Shown: in pieces, positions 8,331 to 16,005 of the stretch | Numbering within the stretch: the first letter of the stretch is position 1 | How the letters are laid out: the number at the start of each line of letters is the position of its first letter | Assembly: GCA_965197005.1 (NCBI GenBank) | Contig: OZ239982.1 | Span: forward strand, 2,356,001 to 2,420,000 | Reading direction: 5' to 3' | Length of the DNA: 64,000 nt | Source: G965197005 sp965197005 | GTDB lineage: Bacteria; Pseudomonadota; Gammaproteobacteria; Pseudomonadales; Oceanobacteraceae | Notes under the pieces: generated by a model | Told to the model about the DNA's origin: nothing | The model's database searches: none | Seen by the model: the letters and a program-made list of their open reading frames with translations, nothing else | Translations under genes and position numbers: made by a program

Positions 8331-9325
8331 GGTTTTTCTCCTTTAAGAGGGTTAAATAGTCGAAATTGAATTTGAAAGCCATTATTTAAACCTAAATATT
8401 GGCTTTGTTTTTCTCTCAAGCCTGCTTGAGTTGCCCATAGGCTTAATTCTTCTGGCTCAAAACCTAGCCATAAATCGCCGCAACTGTCTTTTGCCCAATG
8501 CTGTTCATGGCGATATAGGTCGGTAATTAAGAGCGTGCCTTGAGGTTTTAATAAAGCGGCGGCATCGACCAGCACAGTTTTTGGCGAGGGCACATGATGC
8601 AGCACCATATTAATGGAAATAAAGTCCATCTGTGTGTGCCAGCTCTCACTGCCTGCTAGGGCAAGCTGTACATTGGTAAGCTGTAGTTGATGCACTTTTT
8701 GGGCAGCTAAATCTAACATTTCTTTGGCAATATCAATGGCATACACCTGCTTAAAGCGAGCAGCTAGTGCAGGTAAAAAACTGCCCTCGCCCACACCTAA
8801 CTCCAAAGCCGCACCTGCCTCCCCTTGATATGCTGTTAAAATCCCCTGTAACGTTGTGCCATATTGATCGTAGGAGGCAATTAAATCTTGCTGCGCTTTA
8901 AATTCATCAGCATGGCGGGCAAAAAACTGTGCACAAGCCTGTTTGCGCTCTTGCCATACTTGCTGTAATCCTGCTTGTTGCAGGCGAGTGAATTGCTGGG
9001 TGTCATCAATGCCAGCAAACAATAACCCCAACCACGCATTAAACGCATTTTGCTGTAGCAGTAAAGGTCGTGCATAAAAAATACTGTTTCCCTCACGCTT
9101 TTTAACCAGCAGATTTGCTTCTATTAGTCGCTTTAAATGGTGGCTTAAACTGGATTGCTTAACCGCTAAAATATCGCAAATTTCAAGCACGCTAAACGAG
9201 CCTTGCCCCAGCAAGTGTAAAATTTGCATACGCAGCTCATCACCTGCTGCTTTGCAGGCAGTAAGATAATCTGTCTCTGCTATGGCGTTGGAGTCTGTTT
9301 GAGAATTTGCTAATGATAATGACAT
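8327..9325 (-). CDS. sahR: ArsR-family regulator with SAM-methyltransferase-like domain (SahR type)
   Basis: Likely the SAH-responsive repressor of the SAM cycle. The 332 residues begin with an ArsR winged helix (about 18-90: AAGDELRMQILHLL, the recognition helix region VKQSSLSHHLKRL, wing KREGNSIFY). A class I methyltransferase fold follows (about 165-290), with glycine-rich motif I ELGVGEGSFLPAL and motif II acidic YAIDIAKEMLDLA. This architecture next to metK-ahcY-metF is the known SahR arrangement in Proteobacteria, where SAH binding to the methyltransferase-like domain releases DNA. First gene of the operon; its stop overlaps the metK start. No good Shine-Dalgarno is visible. Whether it methylates anything cannot be told. 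Confidence 0.82.
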   Translation of the reverse strand: MSLSLANSQTDSNAIAETDYLTACKAAGDELRMQILHLLGQGSFSVLEICDILAVKQSSLSHHLKRLIEANLLVKKREGNSIFYARPLLLQQNAFNAWLGLLFAGIDDTQQFTRLQQAGLQQVWQERKQACAQFFARHADEFKAQQDLIASYDQYGTTLQGILTAYQGEAGAALELGVGEGSFLPALAARFKQVYAIDIAKEMLDLAAQKVHQLQLTNVQLALAGSESWHTQMDFISINMVLHHVPSPKTVLVDAAALLKPQGTLLITDLYRHEQHWAKDSCGDLWLGFEPEELSLWATQAGLREKQSQYLGLNNGFQIQFRLFNPLKGEKP

Positions 9326-9332
9326 GCAGCAA

Positions 9333-9378
9333 AGTGTAGTCGCAATTTAGAACTATATCAATTTTTTTTGATATAGTT
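9333..9378 (-). promoter_or_regulatory. sahR operon promoter and palindromic operator
   Basis: A perfect 11-bp inverted repeat, AACTATATCAA / TTGATATAGTT, at 9351-9361 and 9368-9378, separated by six T. On the minus strand its inner half supplies a -35-like TTGATA (9361-9356), then exactly 17 nt, then TACACT (9338-9333) as -10. A repressor here would block the polymerase. The predicted transcript start falls at about 9326, next to the sahR ATG at 9325, so the sahR message may be leaderless. The operator assignment is inference from position and symmetry. Confidence 0.65.
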
Positions 9379-9503
9379 TTGTTAAAAAAGATAAATACGC
9401 TTTTTAGCTGTATTCTCTAGCTCATTAAAAATATATTCTTTATTGATTAACCTGATTAGGTTGCATACACTTATCGCCTTTTTTTATCCCAATAAAAGAG
9501 TTT

Positions 9504-12092
9504 ATGGCAACCGTTCAAAATACGCATACCCCTATGATGCAGCAGTATTTACGCATCAAACAACAACATGCTGATAGCTTGTTGTTTTATCGCATGGGCG
9601 ATTTTTATGAGTTGTTCTTTGATGATGCGAAGCTGGCATCTAAGTTATTGGATATTACCCTTACGGCGAGGGGCAAGTCAGCAGGCACTCCCATTCCTAT
9701 GGCAGGAGTGCCTTATCATGCTGCGGATAATTATATTGCTCGTTTGGTTAAGCATGGTGTGTCTATCGCCATTGCAGAACAAGTAGGCGATGTAACGGGT
9801 AAAGGACCTGTTGAGCGCAAAGTGGTGCGTATCATTACCCCGGGTACATTGACCGATGAGGCATTTTTAGAGGCCAGCGAAGATAATTTGATTATGGCAA
9901 TTTATGGGCATACAGGAAAACGCAATAAGCATGAAAGCCCTTTTGCAATGGCGACCTTAGATTTGAGCTGTGGGCGTTTTTGTATTAGTGAATATGCACA
10001 GTTAAGCCAGCTTATTGATGAGGTTAAACGTATTCGTCCTGCGGAGTTGTTATATTCTGAGCAGTTTGCCATACAAGAAAGTGTGCTTTGTGATTATGTG
10101 GGTTTAAAGGCATTAGATGAGCTGCACTTTAATTTTGAAAGTGCTAATAAATTGTTGATAAAGCAATTTAAAACTCGTGATTTAAGCGGTTTTGGTTGCA
10201 CGCAAATGCGAACTGGCATACGCACTGCTGGGGCGTTGTTGTATTATGTACAAGAGACACAACAGCAAAATCTTGAGCATATTAATACCCTTAAAGTGGA
10301 AAATTATGATGATGCAATCAGTATTGATCCTGCCTCACGTATTAATTTAGAAATTGATCGTAATGCCCAAGGCGAGAGCCAACATACGTTGGCAGCAATG
10401 ATGGATAAAACACGCACGCCTATGGGGGCTAGGCTACTTAGACGTTGGCTTAATCGTCCATTAACTAAGCAGGCAGTGTTGATACAAAGGCAGCAATTTA
10501 TAGATGAGTGTCTGCAAAATTTTGTACATGAGGACATTCGCCAGCAGTTAAAAGCCATTGGCGATTTAGAGCGCATTTTGTCTCGTGTGGCTTTAAGCTC
10601 TGCTCGTCCTCGTGATTTAACCCGTTTGCGTCAGGCATTGGCGGTGTTGCCCGATATTCGTCAATCGCTTAGCACCTGTAATGGAGAGTTGGCGCAAGCA
10701 CTGTATCTATATATTAATGAATATCCTGATTTGCATAATTTACTTATGCAGGCACTTATTGATGAGCCACCTATGACCATTCGTGATGGTGGTGTACTGG
10801 CAGTCGGTTTTGATGATACGCTTGATGAATTGCGTGCGCTAAGCCAAAATAGCGGTGATTTTTTAACCAAGCTGGAGCTTAAAGAGCGTGAGCAAAGCGG
10901 CATTGCAACCTTAAAAGTAGGCTATAACCGTGTACATGGATATTTTATAGAAATAGGCAAAGCAAATGCGGCACAAGCGCCTGCTCATTATATTCGTAGA
11001 CAAACACTAAAAAACGCCGAGCGTTTTATTACCCCTGAACTTAAAACCCATGAAGACAAAGCATTAAGTGCAAAAAGTCGTGCATTAGCTCGTGAAAAGC
11101 ACTTATATACGGAGTTATTGCAACAGATTTGTCTGCTATTAACAGATTTACAGCAAACCGCCAGTGCATTGGCAGAGCTTGATGTGTTGTGTAATTTTGC
11201 TGAACGTGCGGAAACACTGGACTTAAGCTGTCCTCAATTAAACCAAGAAGACGGTATTTGTATTGAGCAAGGGCGGCATTTGGTTGTGGAATCTTTGCTA
11301 GCAACCCCTTTTGTGGCGAATGATACTGAACTAACAGAAAACCAGCGGCTGCATGTTATTACAGGTCCAAATATGGGGGGTAAGTCAACCTATATGCGAC
11401 AGGTAGCGTTAATTGTTTTGCTTGCACATACAGGCAGTTTTGTACCTGCAAAAAATGTCAAAATAGGACCTATTGAGCGTATCTTTACACGTATGGGGGC
11501 TTCCGATGATTTGGCATCTGGACGTTCTACTTTTATGGTGGAAATGAGTGAGACCGCACATATTTTACATCAGGCAAATGCTCGCAGTTTGGTGCTTATG
11601 GACGAGATAGGCAGAGGAACCAGCACTTATGATGGACTTTCTTTAGCATGGGCAACAGCTTGTTATTTGGCTCAGAATGTAAATGCATATTGCTTGTTTG
11701 CAACCCATTATTTTGAGCTAACTCAGCTTGCTGAGCAATTTACAAATGTGCGAAATATGCATCTTAAAGCAACAGAGCATAATGAGCAGATTATTTTTTT
11801 ACATCAGTTACACCAGGGAGCTGCTAGTCAAAGCTATGGTTTGCAGGTAGCAAGATTAGCAGGTGTGCCAGATGCTGTGATTAAACTGGCGCAAGGGCAA
11901 CTTAAAAAACTAGAACAAAAAACATTAAACGAAATGCAAGCAGTTGCACCAACACAAGCACCAATACAAAACGATTTATTTGCAACAGTATCGGCAACAG
12001 AAGAGGCACTGGAACAACAAAATCTCGATGAGCTTACACCCAAACAAGCATTGGATTTTTTATATCATTTAAAGGCGTTGCAGGGACGTTAA
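9504..12092 (+). CDS. mutS: DNA mismatch repair protein MutS
   Basis: Mismatch-recognising ATPase that recruits MutL. The 862 residues span all domains: the mismatch-binding domain with FYRMGDFYELF (the mismatch-wedging Phe and Glu) near residue 30, connector and lever domains with the RLLRRWLNRPL block, and the C-terminal ABC-type ATPase with Walker A GPNMGGKSTYMRQ (about 619-631), the Walker B region LVLMDEIGRGTSTYDG and the conserved ATHYFELT His. The C-terminal tail carries a short Gln/Ala-rich linker before a final helix. Divergent from sahR with a 178-bp shared upstream region. Converges on pth with a 1-nt gap. Confidence 0.97.
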   Translation: MATVQNTHTPMMQQYLRIKQQHADSLLFYRMGDFYELFFDDAKLASKLLDITLTARGKSAGTPIPMAGVPYHAADNYIARLVKHGVSIAIAEQVGDVTGKGPVERKVVRIITPGTLTDEAFLEASEDNLIMAIYGHTGKRNKHESPFAMATLDLSCGRFCISEYAQLSQLIDEVKRIRPAELLYSEQFAIQESVLCDYVGLKALDELHFNFESANKLLIKQFKTRDLSGFGCTQMRTGIRTAGALLYYVQETQQQNLEHINTLKVENYDDAISIDPASRINLEIDRNAQGESQHTLAAMMDKTRTPMGARLLRRWLNRPLTKQAVLIQRQQFIDECLQNFVHEDIRQQLKAIGDLERILSRVALSSARPRDLTRLRQALAVLPDIRQSLSTCNGELAQALYLYINEYPDLHNLLMQALIDEPPMTIRDGGVLAVGFDDTLDELRALSQNSGDFLTKLELKEREQSGIATLKVGYNRVHGYFIEIGKANAAQAPAHYIRRQTLKNAERFITPELKTHEDKALSAKSRALAREKHLYTELLQQICLLLTDLQQTASALAELDVLCNFAERAETLDLSCPQLNQEDGICIEQGRHLVVESLLATPFVANDTELTENQRLHVITGPNMGGKSTYMRQVALIVLLAHTGSFVPAKNVKIGPIERIFTRMGASDDLASGRSTFMVEMSETAHILHQANARSLVLMDEIGRGTSTYDGLSLAWATACYLAQNVNAYCLFATHYFELTQLAEQFTNVRNMHLKATEHNEQIIFLHQLHQGAASQSYGLQVARLAGVPDAVIKLAQGQLKKLEQKTLNEMQAVAPTQAPIQNDLFATVSATEEALEQQNLDELTPKQALDFLYHLKALQGR

Positions 12093-12093
12093 G

Positions 12094-12687
12094 TTATTTT
12101 TTGGGATTTTGACTATGCAACAGGTTCATTGCTTGTTCTGATTTGCCAGCAACAATGTCTATAAGCACATCTAAGATGCGCTCAATGCTTCTATCAATAC
12201 TTATTTTATCTTCAAGACAGGGCTTACCAAGCACATGGGCGGTCACTTTATCTTTACTGCCTGGGTGTGCGATACCAATACGCAAACGATAAAAATCAGT
12301 TTGTTTGCCTAAGCGATTAATAATGTCACGCAGTCCATTTTGCCCACCATGCCCACCTCCTTTTTTTAAGCGAACGCAACCAACAGGTAGGTCTATCTCA
12401 TCATGTAGCACGAGTATTTCTGCAGGCTTAATTTTATGAAAATGCGCTAAAGAGCTAACTGCTACACCACTTAAATTCATATAGGTAGTAGGGGCTAAAA
12501 GCCAGCAGGTTTGGCTACCAATTTGCCCTTTTCCAAGTTGCCCTTGGTGCTTTTTATCTGCTTTTAGATTGATTTGATACTTTTCTGCTAATGCTTGTAA
12601 TGCCCAAAAACCTGCATTATGCCGAGTTTGTGCATATTCTTTACCGGGATTTCCTAAGCCTACAATTAATTTTATTTTTTCTGACAT
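12094..12687 (-). CDS. pth: Peptidyl-tRNA hydrolase
   Basis: Releases tRNA from peptidyl-tRNA that drops off the ribosome. With the ATG at 12687 it is 197 residues, normal for bacterial Pth. It starts MSEKIKLIVGLGNPG and carries the catalytic Asn and His in GNPGKEYAQTRHNAG, the LLAPTTYMNLSG segment, the HDEIDLP Asp and GGGHGGQNGLRDI. An upstream in-frame TTG and one more ATG exist, but this start gives the usual N-terminus with GGG 8 nt before it. It follows rplY but a bidirectional terminator lies in the gap. Confidence 0.95.
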   Translation of the reverse strand: MSEKIKLIVGLGNPGKEYAQTRHNAGFWALQALAEKYQINLKADKKHQGQLGKGQIGSQTCWLLAPTTYMNLSGVAVSSLAHFHKIKPAEILVLHDEIDLPVGCVRLKKGGGHGGQNGLRDIINRLGKQTDFYRLRIGIAHPGSKDKVTAHVLGKPCLEDKISIDRSIERILDVLIDIVAGKSEQAMNLLHSQNPKK

Positions 12688-12700
12688 CATTTTTACCCAC

Positions 12701-12730
12701 AAAAAAACGGGGCAAGCCCCGCTTTTTTTT
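12701..12730 (-). terminator. Bidirectional intrinsic terminator between rplY and pth
   Basis: A GC stem CGGGGC / GCCCCG with a tiny loop, flanked by seven A on one side and eight T on the other, so it can terminate on either strand. On the minus strand it would stop rplY transcripts just before the pth start, which is unusual because the two genes are normally cotranscribed. Confidence 0.85.
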
Positions 12731-12744
12731 ATGCTATTGCGGTG

Positions 12745-13413
12745 TTATTCTGCACTTGCATCGCCTTCGCCAGCTTCTGCACTATCATCAGCATTGGCAC
12801 TGCCGCCTTTTTCTGCACGAGGCTCAACCACACTGGCAACAACTTCATCATGGTCTTCACCTAGAGCAAGGGCAACAGAGGATACATTTTCTGGCAATTT
12901 AATATCACTTAAATGTACACTACCGTTGATTTCTATGTCTGCCATATCTACTTCAATGTATTCAGGCAAACTAGAAACCTGACAGTTTACTTCAATACTT
13001 GAGGCATTATGTAGTATTTGTCCACCCTGTAGTTTTACACCTTTACAAACTTCTTCGTTAATAAAGTGTAGTGGTACACTGGTTTTTACTTCGGTATTCA
13101 TACTGACACGCAAGAAATCAGCATGCCAAATAATGTCTTTAGCAGGGTGACGTTGCAGGTCTTTTAATAAAACAGTATCTTCTTTGCCGTTAATTTTAAG
13201 GTGGATAATACTGCTATAAAATGCCTCATCGTCTAATGCACGTACAAGCTCTTTACTTTCTAAAGTAATGCTTTGGGGCTTACGCAAGTTTGCTCCAGCT
13301 TTGCCACCATACACAATGGCTGGCACTTTCTTTTCACGGCGCAGGCGGCGGCTCGAACCTTTCCCTGCATCTTCGCGAATGTCTGCATGTAATACAAATT
13401 GTTGTTCTGACAT
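12745..13413 (-). CDS. rplY: 50S ribosomal protein L25 (general stress protein Ctc form)
   Basis: Binds 5S rRNA in the large subunit. This is the long two-domain Ctc/TL5 form (222 residues) rather than the 94-residue E. coli L25. N-terminal L25 beta-barrel about 5-95 (ADIREDAGKGSSRRLRR, VPAIVYGG), then the TL5 C-terminal beta domain about 100-190 (VPLHFINEE, ADIEINGSVHLSDI), then an acidic low-complexity tail rich in Ala, Glu and Asp. It lies between prs and pth, its conserved gammaproteobacterial neighbours. The RBS AGGT precedes the start. Confidence 0.95.
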   Translation of the reverse strand: MSEQQFVLHADIREDAGKGSSRRLRREKKVPAIVYGGKAGANLRKPQSITLESKELVRALDDEAFYSSIIHLKINGKEDTVLLKDLQRHPAKDIIWHADFLRVSMNTEVKTSVPLHFINEEVCKGVKLQGGQILHNASSIEVNCQVSSLPEYIEVDMADIEINGSVHLSDIKLPENVSSVALALGEDHDEVVASVVEPRAEKGGSANADDSAEAGEGDASAE

Positions 13414-13441
13414 AATTTTTTACCTATTAAAGTTAAATAAA

Positions 13442-13477
13442 GCACTCACCTCGACCAGTTGAGTGCACATAATGTGC
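13442..13477 (-). other. Overlapping hairpins between prs and rplY
   Basis: Two inverted repeats share two bases: GCACTCA / TGAGTGC (13442-13448 with 13460-13466) and GCACAT / ATGTGC (13465-13470 with 13472-13477). On the minus strand the larger stem is followed by the T-rich TTTATTT. It could be a weak terminator or attenuator controlling readthrough from prs into rplY. The pairing is exact; the role is inference. Confidence 0.5.
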
Positions 13478-13480
13478 TTG

Positions 13481-14422
13481 TTAACGGAACATAGCACTGA
13501 TTGATTCTTCGTTGTTAACACGACGAATCGATTCTGCCAATAAACCAGAGATGGTTAATTGACGAATATTGGGTAATGCTCTTGCTTCTGGGCTAAGAGG
13601 AATGGTATCGGTCACGATAAGTTCATCAATTTCTGAGTTGCTTAAGCGTTCAATCGCAGGTCCAGATAAAATAGGGTGTGTGCAATAAGCAACCACTTTG
13701 GTTGCACCATGCTCTTTTAGAGCAAGAGCAGCATGACATAATGTACCTGCGGTATCGACCATATCGTCTGCTAAAATACAGGTTCTATCTTTAACTTCAC
13801 CAATAATGTGCATCACTTCTGATACATTGGCTTTAGGACGACGCTTGTCAATAATTGCTAAGTCCACATTAAGCTGTTTGGCAATAGCACGAGCACGTAC
13901 TACACCGCCAATATCAGGGGAAACAACGACGGCATTTTCGTAGTCTTGACGCTCAATATCATCTAATAAAATCGGAGAGCCATACACGTTATCAACGGGA
14001 ATGCCAAAAAAACCTTGAATTTGATCGGCATGCAGATCAACAGTCATGACTCGATTGATACCAGCACCTGCCATCATATCGGCTACGGCTCTAGCACTAA
14101 TAGGCACGCGAGCACTTCTTGGACGACGGTCTTGTCTGGCATAACCAAAATAAGGCACCACGGCAGTAATACGTGCAGCAGAAGCACGATGTAAGCAATC
14201 TGCCATAAGCAGCACTTCCATTAAGTTGTCGTTGGTAGGCGCACAGGTTGGTTGAATAATAAACGTGTCTTTGCCACGTACATTTTCGTTGACTTCTACG
14301 GCAATTTCGCCATCACTAAATTTATCAACGGTGGCATCGCCCATGGGCAAATCCAGACGTTTTACTACAAGGTGTGCAAGTTCAGGGTTGGCGTTACCAG
14401 TAAATACCATTAATTTTGACAT
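13481..14422 (-). CDS. prs: Ribose-phosphate pyrophosphokinase
   Basis: Makes PRPP from ribose-5-phosphate and ATP for purine, pyrimidine, His, Trp and NAD synthesis. The 313 residues match class I PRPP synthetases. Visible: FTGNANPELA, the regulatory loop KFSDGEIAVEVNENVRG, ATP-site PYFGYARQDRR, the Mg-site DLHADQIQGFF, the flexible-loop KRRP, and the PRPP loop DDMVDTAGTL. Located between ispE/tRNA-Gln and rplY as in many gammaproteobacteria. Confidence 0.97.
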   Translation of the reverse strand: MSKLMVFTGNANPELAHLVVKRLDLPMGDATVDKFSDGEIAVEVNENVRGKDTFIIQPTCAPTNDNLMEVLLMADCLHRASAARITAVVPYFGYARQDRRPRSARVPISARAVADMMAGAGINRVMTVDLHADQIQGFFGIPVDNVYGSPILLDDIERQDYENAVVVSPDIGGVVRARAIAKQLNVDLAIIDKRRPKANVSEVMHIIGEVKDRTCILADDMVDTAGTLCHAALALKEHGATKVVAYCTHPILSGPAIERLSNSEIDELIVTDTIPLSPEARALPNIRQLTISGLLAESIRRVNNEESISAMFR

Positions 14423-14470
14423 GATACATTGAGCCTGTGAGTGTTTGTAAGTTGACTGGATATAAGAAAA

Positions 14471-14545
14471 TGGCTGAGGTGGTAGGATTTGAACCTACGC
14501 ATGACGGGATCAAAACCCGTTGCCTTACCGCTTGGCTACACCCCA
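14471..14545 (-). tRNA. tRNA-Gln (anticodon UUG)
   Basis: A 75-nt cloverleaf on the minus strand with encoded CCA (14471-14473). The acceptor arm TGGGGTG pairs with CACCTCA (one G-T wobble). The anticodon stem ACGGG/CCCGT encloses a 7-nt loop with TTG, complementary to 14511-14513, reading CAA codons. The T arm GTAGG / CCTAC with GGTTCAAAT is normal. It sits between ispE and prs, its usual place. Confidence 0.97.
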
Positions 14546-14564
14546 GCAACCTAGTTAGCTTGAG

Positions 14565-15419
14565 CTAAAGTTTGGACAAGGCTTGCTGTGTTGATGAAAT
14601 ATTCATTCCTCTGGCAACAAAACTAATCCATTCTTTTGGCATCTGTTGTTGTGTTTCTTCTGCCTCTTGCCGATTGGCAAAAGCGGCAAACACACAACCA
14701 CCTGTTCCAGTGAGCTTGGCTTTAGCAAATTTGCCTAGCAAATTCATTGCCTTATCTATGTCTGGATACAACGCTCTGACTAAGGGCTCACAATCATTAT
14801 GCCCCTCATCTGCTAACGCGGTGCGAATACTAATGGCTGGCGTGTTTCTTGTCAAATCTTTATGTGAAAAAATTCTACCCGTGTGTACCTGTATGTTTGG
14901 ATTAAGAACTAAATAGTAAGGCTCATCTAGGTTATTAAGGGGGCTAAGTTTATCTCCCACACCTTCTGCCCACGCCGCTTGTCCATAAATAAATACGGGC
15001 ACATCAGCACCTAACTGCAATCCTAATTCAGATAATTGAGTTTGATTTAGCTGGCATTGCCATAGCTTATTTAGCCCTAAAAGAGTGCTGGCAGCATTGG
15101 AGCTACCACCGCCTAGACCACCACCTATGGGTAATTTTTTTTGACACTCAATATCTACACCATAAGGGCTATGGCTATGTACTTGTAATAGTTCTGCTGC
15201 TTTATAAATAAGGTTATCCCTTTCTTGAATATTATCCATAGCAGGACGAATAGAGATGTGTGTGTCTGTACGGCGGGTGAATGTTAAGGTATCTCCATAA
15301 TCTAAAAACTGAAAAAGGGTTTGTAAATTATGATAACCGTCTGGACGCTGATTAAGTATATGCAAAAATAGATTGATTTTAGCTGGTGCAGGTAGTGTTA
15401 AAGAAAGTACGTTAGTCAT
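14565..15419 (-). CDS. ispE: 4-diphosphocytidyl-2-C-methyl-D-erythritol kinase
   Basis: Phosphorylates CDP-methylerythritol in the MEP isoprenoid pathway. The 284 residues belong to the GHMP kinase fold. Visible: substrate-binding PAPAKINLFLHI at the N-terminus, the glycine-rich ATP loop LPIGGGLGGGSSNAAS (about 92-107), the GADVPVF catalytic Asp segment, and GTGGCVFAAF near the C-terminus. The start overlaps the end of lolB by 8 nt, indicating coupled translation. The order lolB-ispE-tRNA-prs is conserved in the class. Confidence 0.96.
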   Translation of the reverse strand: MTNVLSLTLPAPAKINLFLHILNQRPDGYHNLQTLFQFLDYGDTLTFTRRTDTHISIRPAMDNIQERDNLIYKAAELLQVHSHSPYGVDIECQKKLPIGGGLGGGSSNAASTLLGLNKLWQCQLNQTQLSELGLQLGADVPVFIYGQAAWAEGVGDKLSPLNNLDEPYYLVLNPNIQVHTGRIFSHKDLTRNTPAISIRTALADEGHNDCEPLVRALYPDIDKAMNLLGKFAKAKLTGTGGCVFAAFANRQEAEETQQQMPKEWISFVARGMNISSTQQALSKL

Positions 15420-16005
15420 ACAAAGTCCAGCTTTTTATAGAGAGAATAAAGCGATAATCTTTGCCTGTAATTTTAATTAAGCTAGGCAGATAATGCCCAC
15501 TTTGATATTGATATCTTGAAAGTCGGATAGTCCAATCGTCCTGCTGAATACGCTCAATATAACCAGCGTTGTCATAGGTTATGTTTTGGGCTGGCATTTT
15601 GGGATTGTCGATGCCTTTTATCCAGTAGCGTAACTGATTAAGAGGAAAAGACCAGCCGAGGTGTTTTTGCATTAATACTTCACCAGATTTTGCCGTTTGC
15701 GGTTTTTGCCAAGTGGCAAGCTGTAAGCTGACCTGTTTATCATTACCTTGAATGCGGGTTGCGCCCTGAGCCAAAGGCCCTGCAATATATAACGAAAAAG
15801 CGTGTTTATTTTGTTGCCAGTTTAGATAGCCTGTAATGCCCTCTTGATGATGACGAATGGAGAGTTTACCTCGCACGTCCCAATGTTGCAGTTGTGCGAG
15901 CAAGGCTTGGCGTTCATCTTGTTTTGGTAAAAATAAAGAGCAGCTACTTAATAGTAGGCAAAATAACCCTAGAATATATCGTTGCTTGTATGTATTAATT
16001 GGCAT
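15412..16005 (-). CDS. lolB: Outer-membrane lipoprotein receptor LolB
   Basis: Accepts lipoproteins from LolA and inserts them in the outer membrane. The 197 residues carry a lipoprotein signal (YILGLFCLLLSSC, Cys about residue 22) followed by the LolB beta-sandwich, with WDVRGKLSIRHHQEGITGYLNW and the hydrophobic LYIAGPLAQGATRI stretch. Overlaps the TPR gene upstream by 11 nt and ispE downstream by 8 nt. Sequence conservation in this family is low, so context carries part of the call. Confidence 0.9.
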   Translation of the reverse strand: MPINTYKQRYILGLFCLLLSSCSLFLPKQDERQALLAQLQHWDVRGKLSIRHHQEGITGYLNWQQNKHAFSLYIAGPLAQGATRIQGNDKQVSLQLATWQKPQTAKSGEVLMQKHLGWSFPLNQLRYWIKGIDNPKMPAQNITYDNAGYIERIQQDDWTIRLSRYQYQSGHYLPSLIKITGKDYRFILSIKSWTLYD

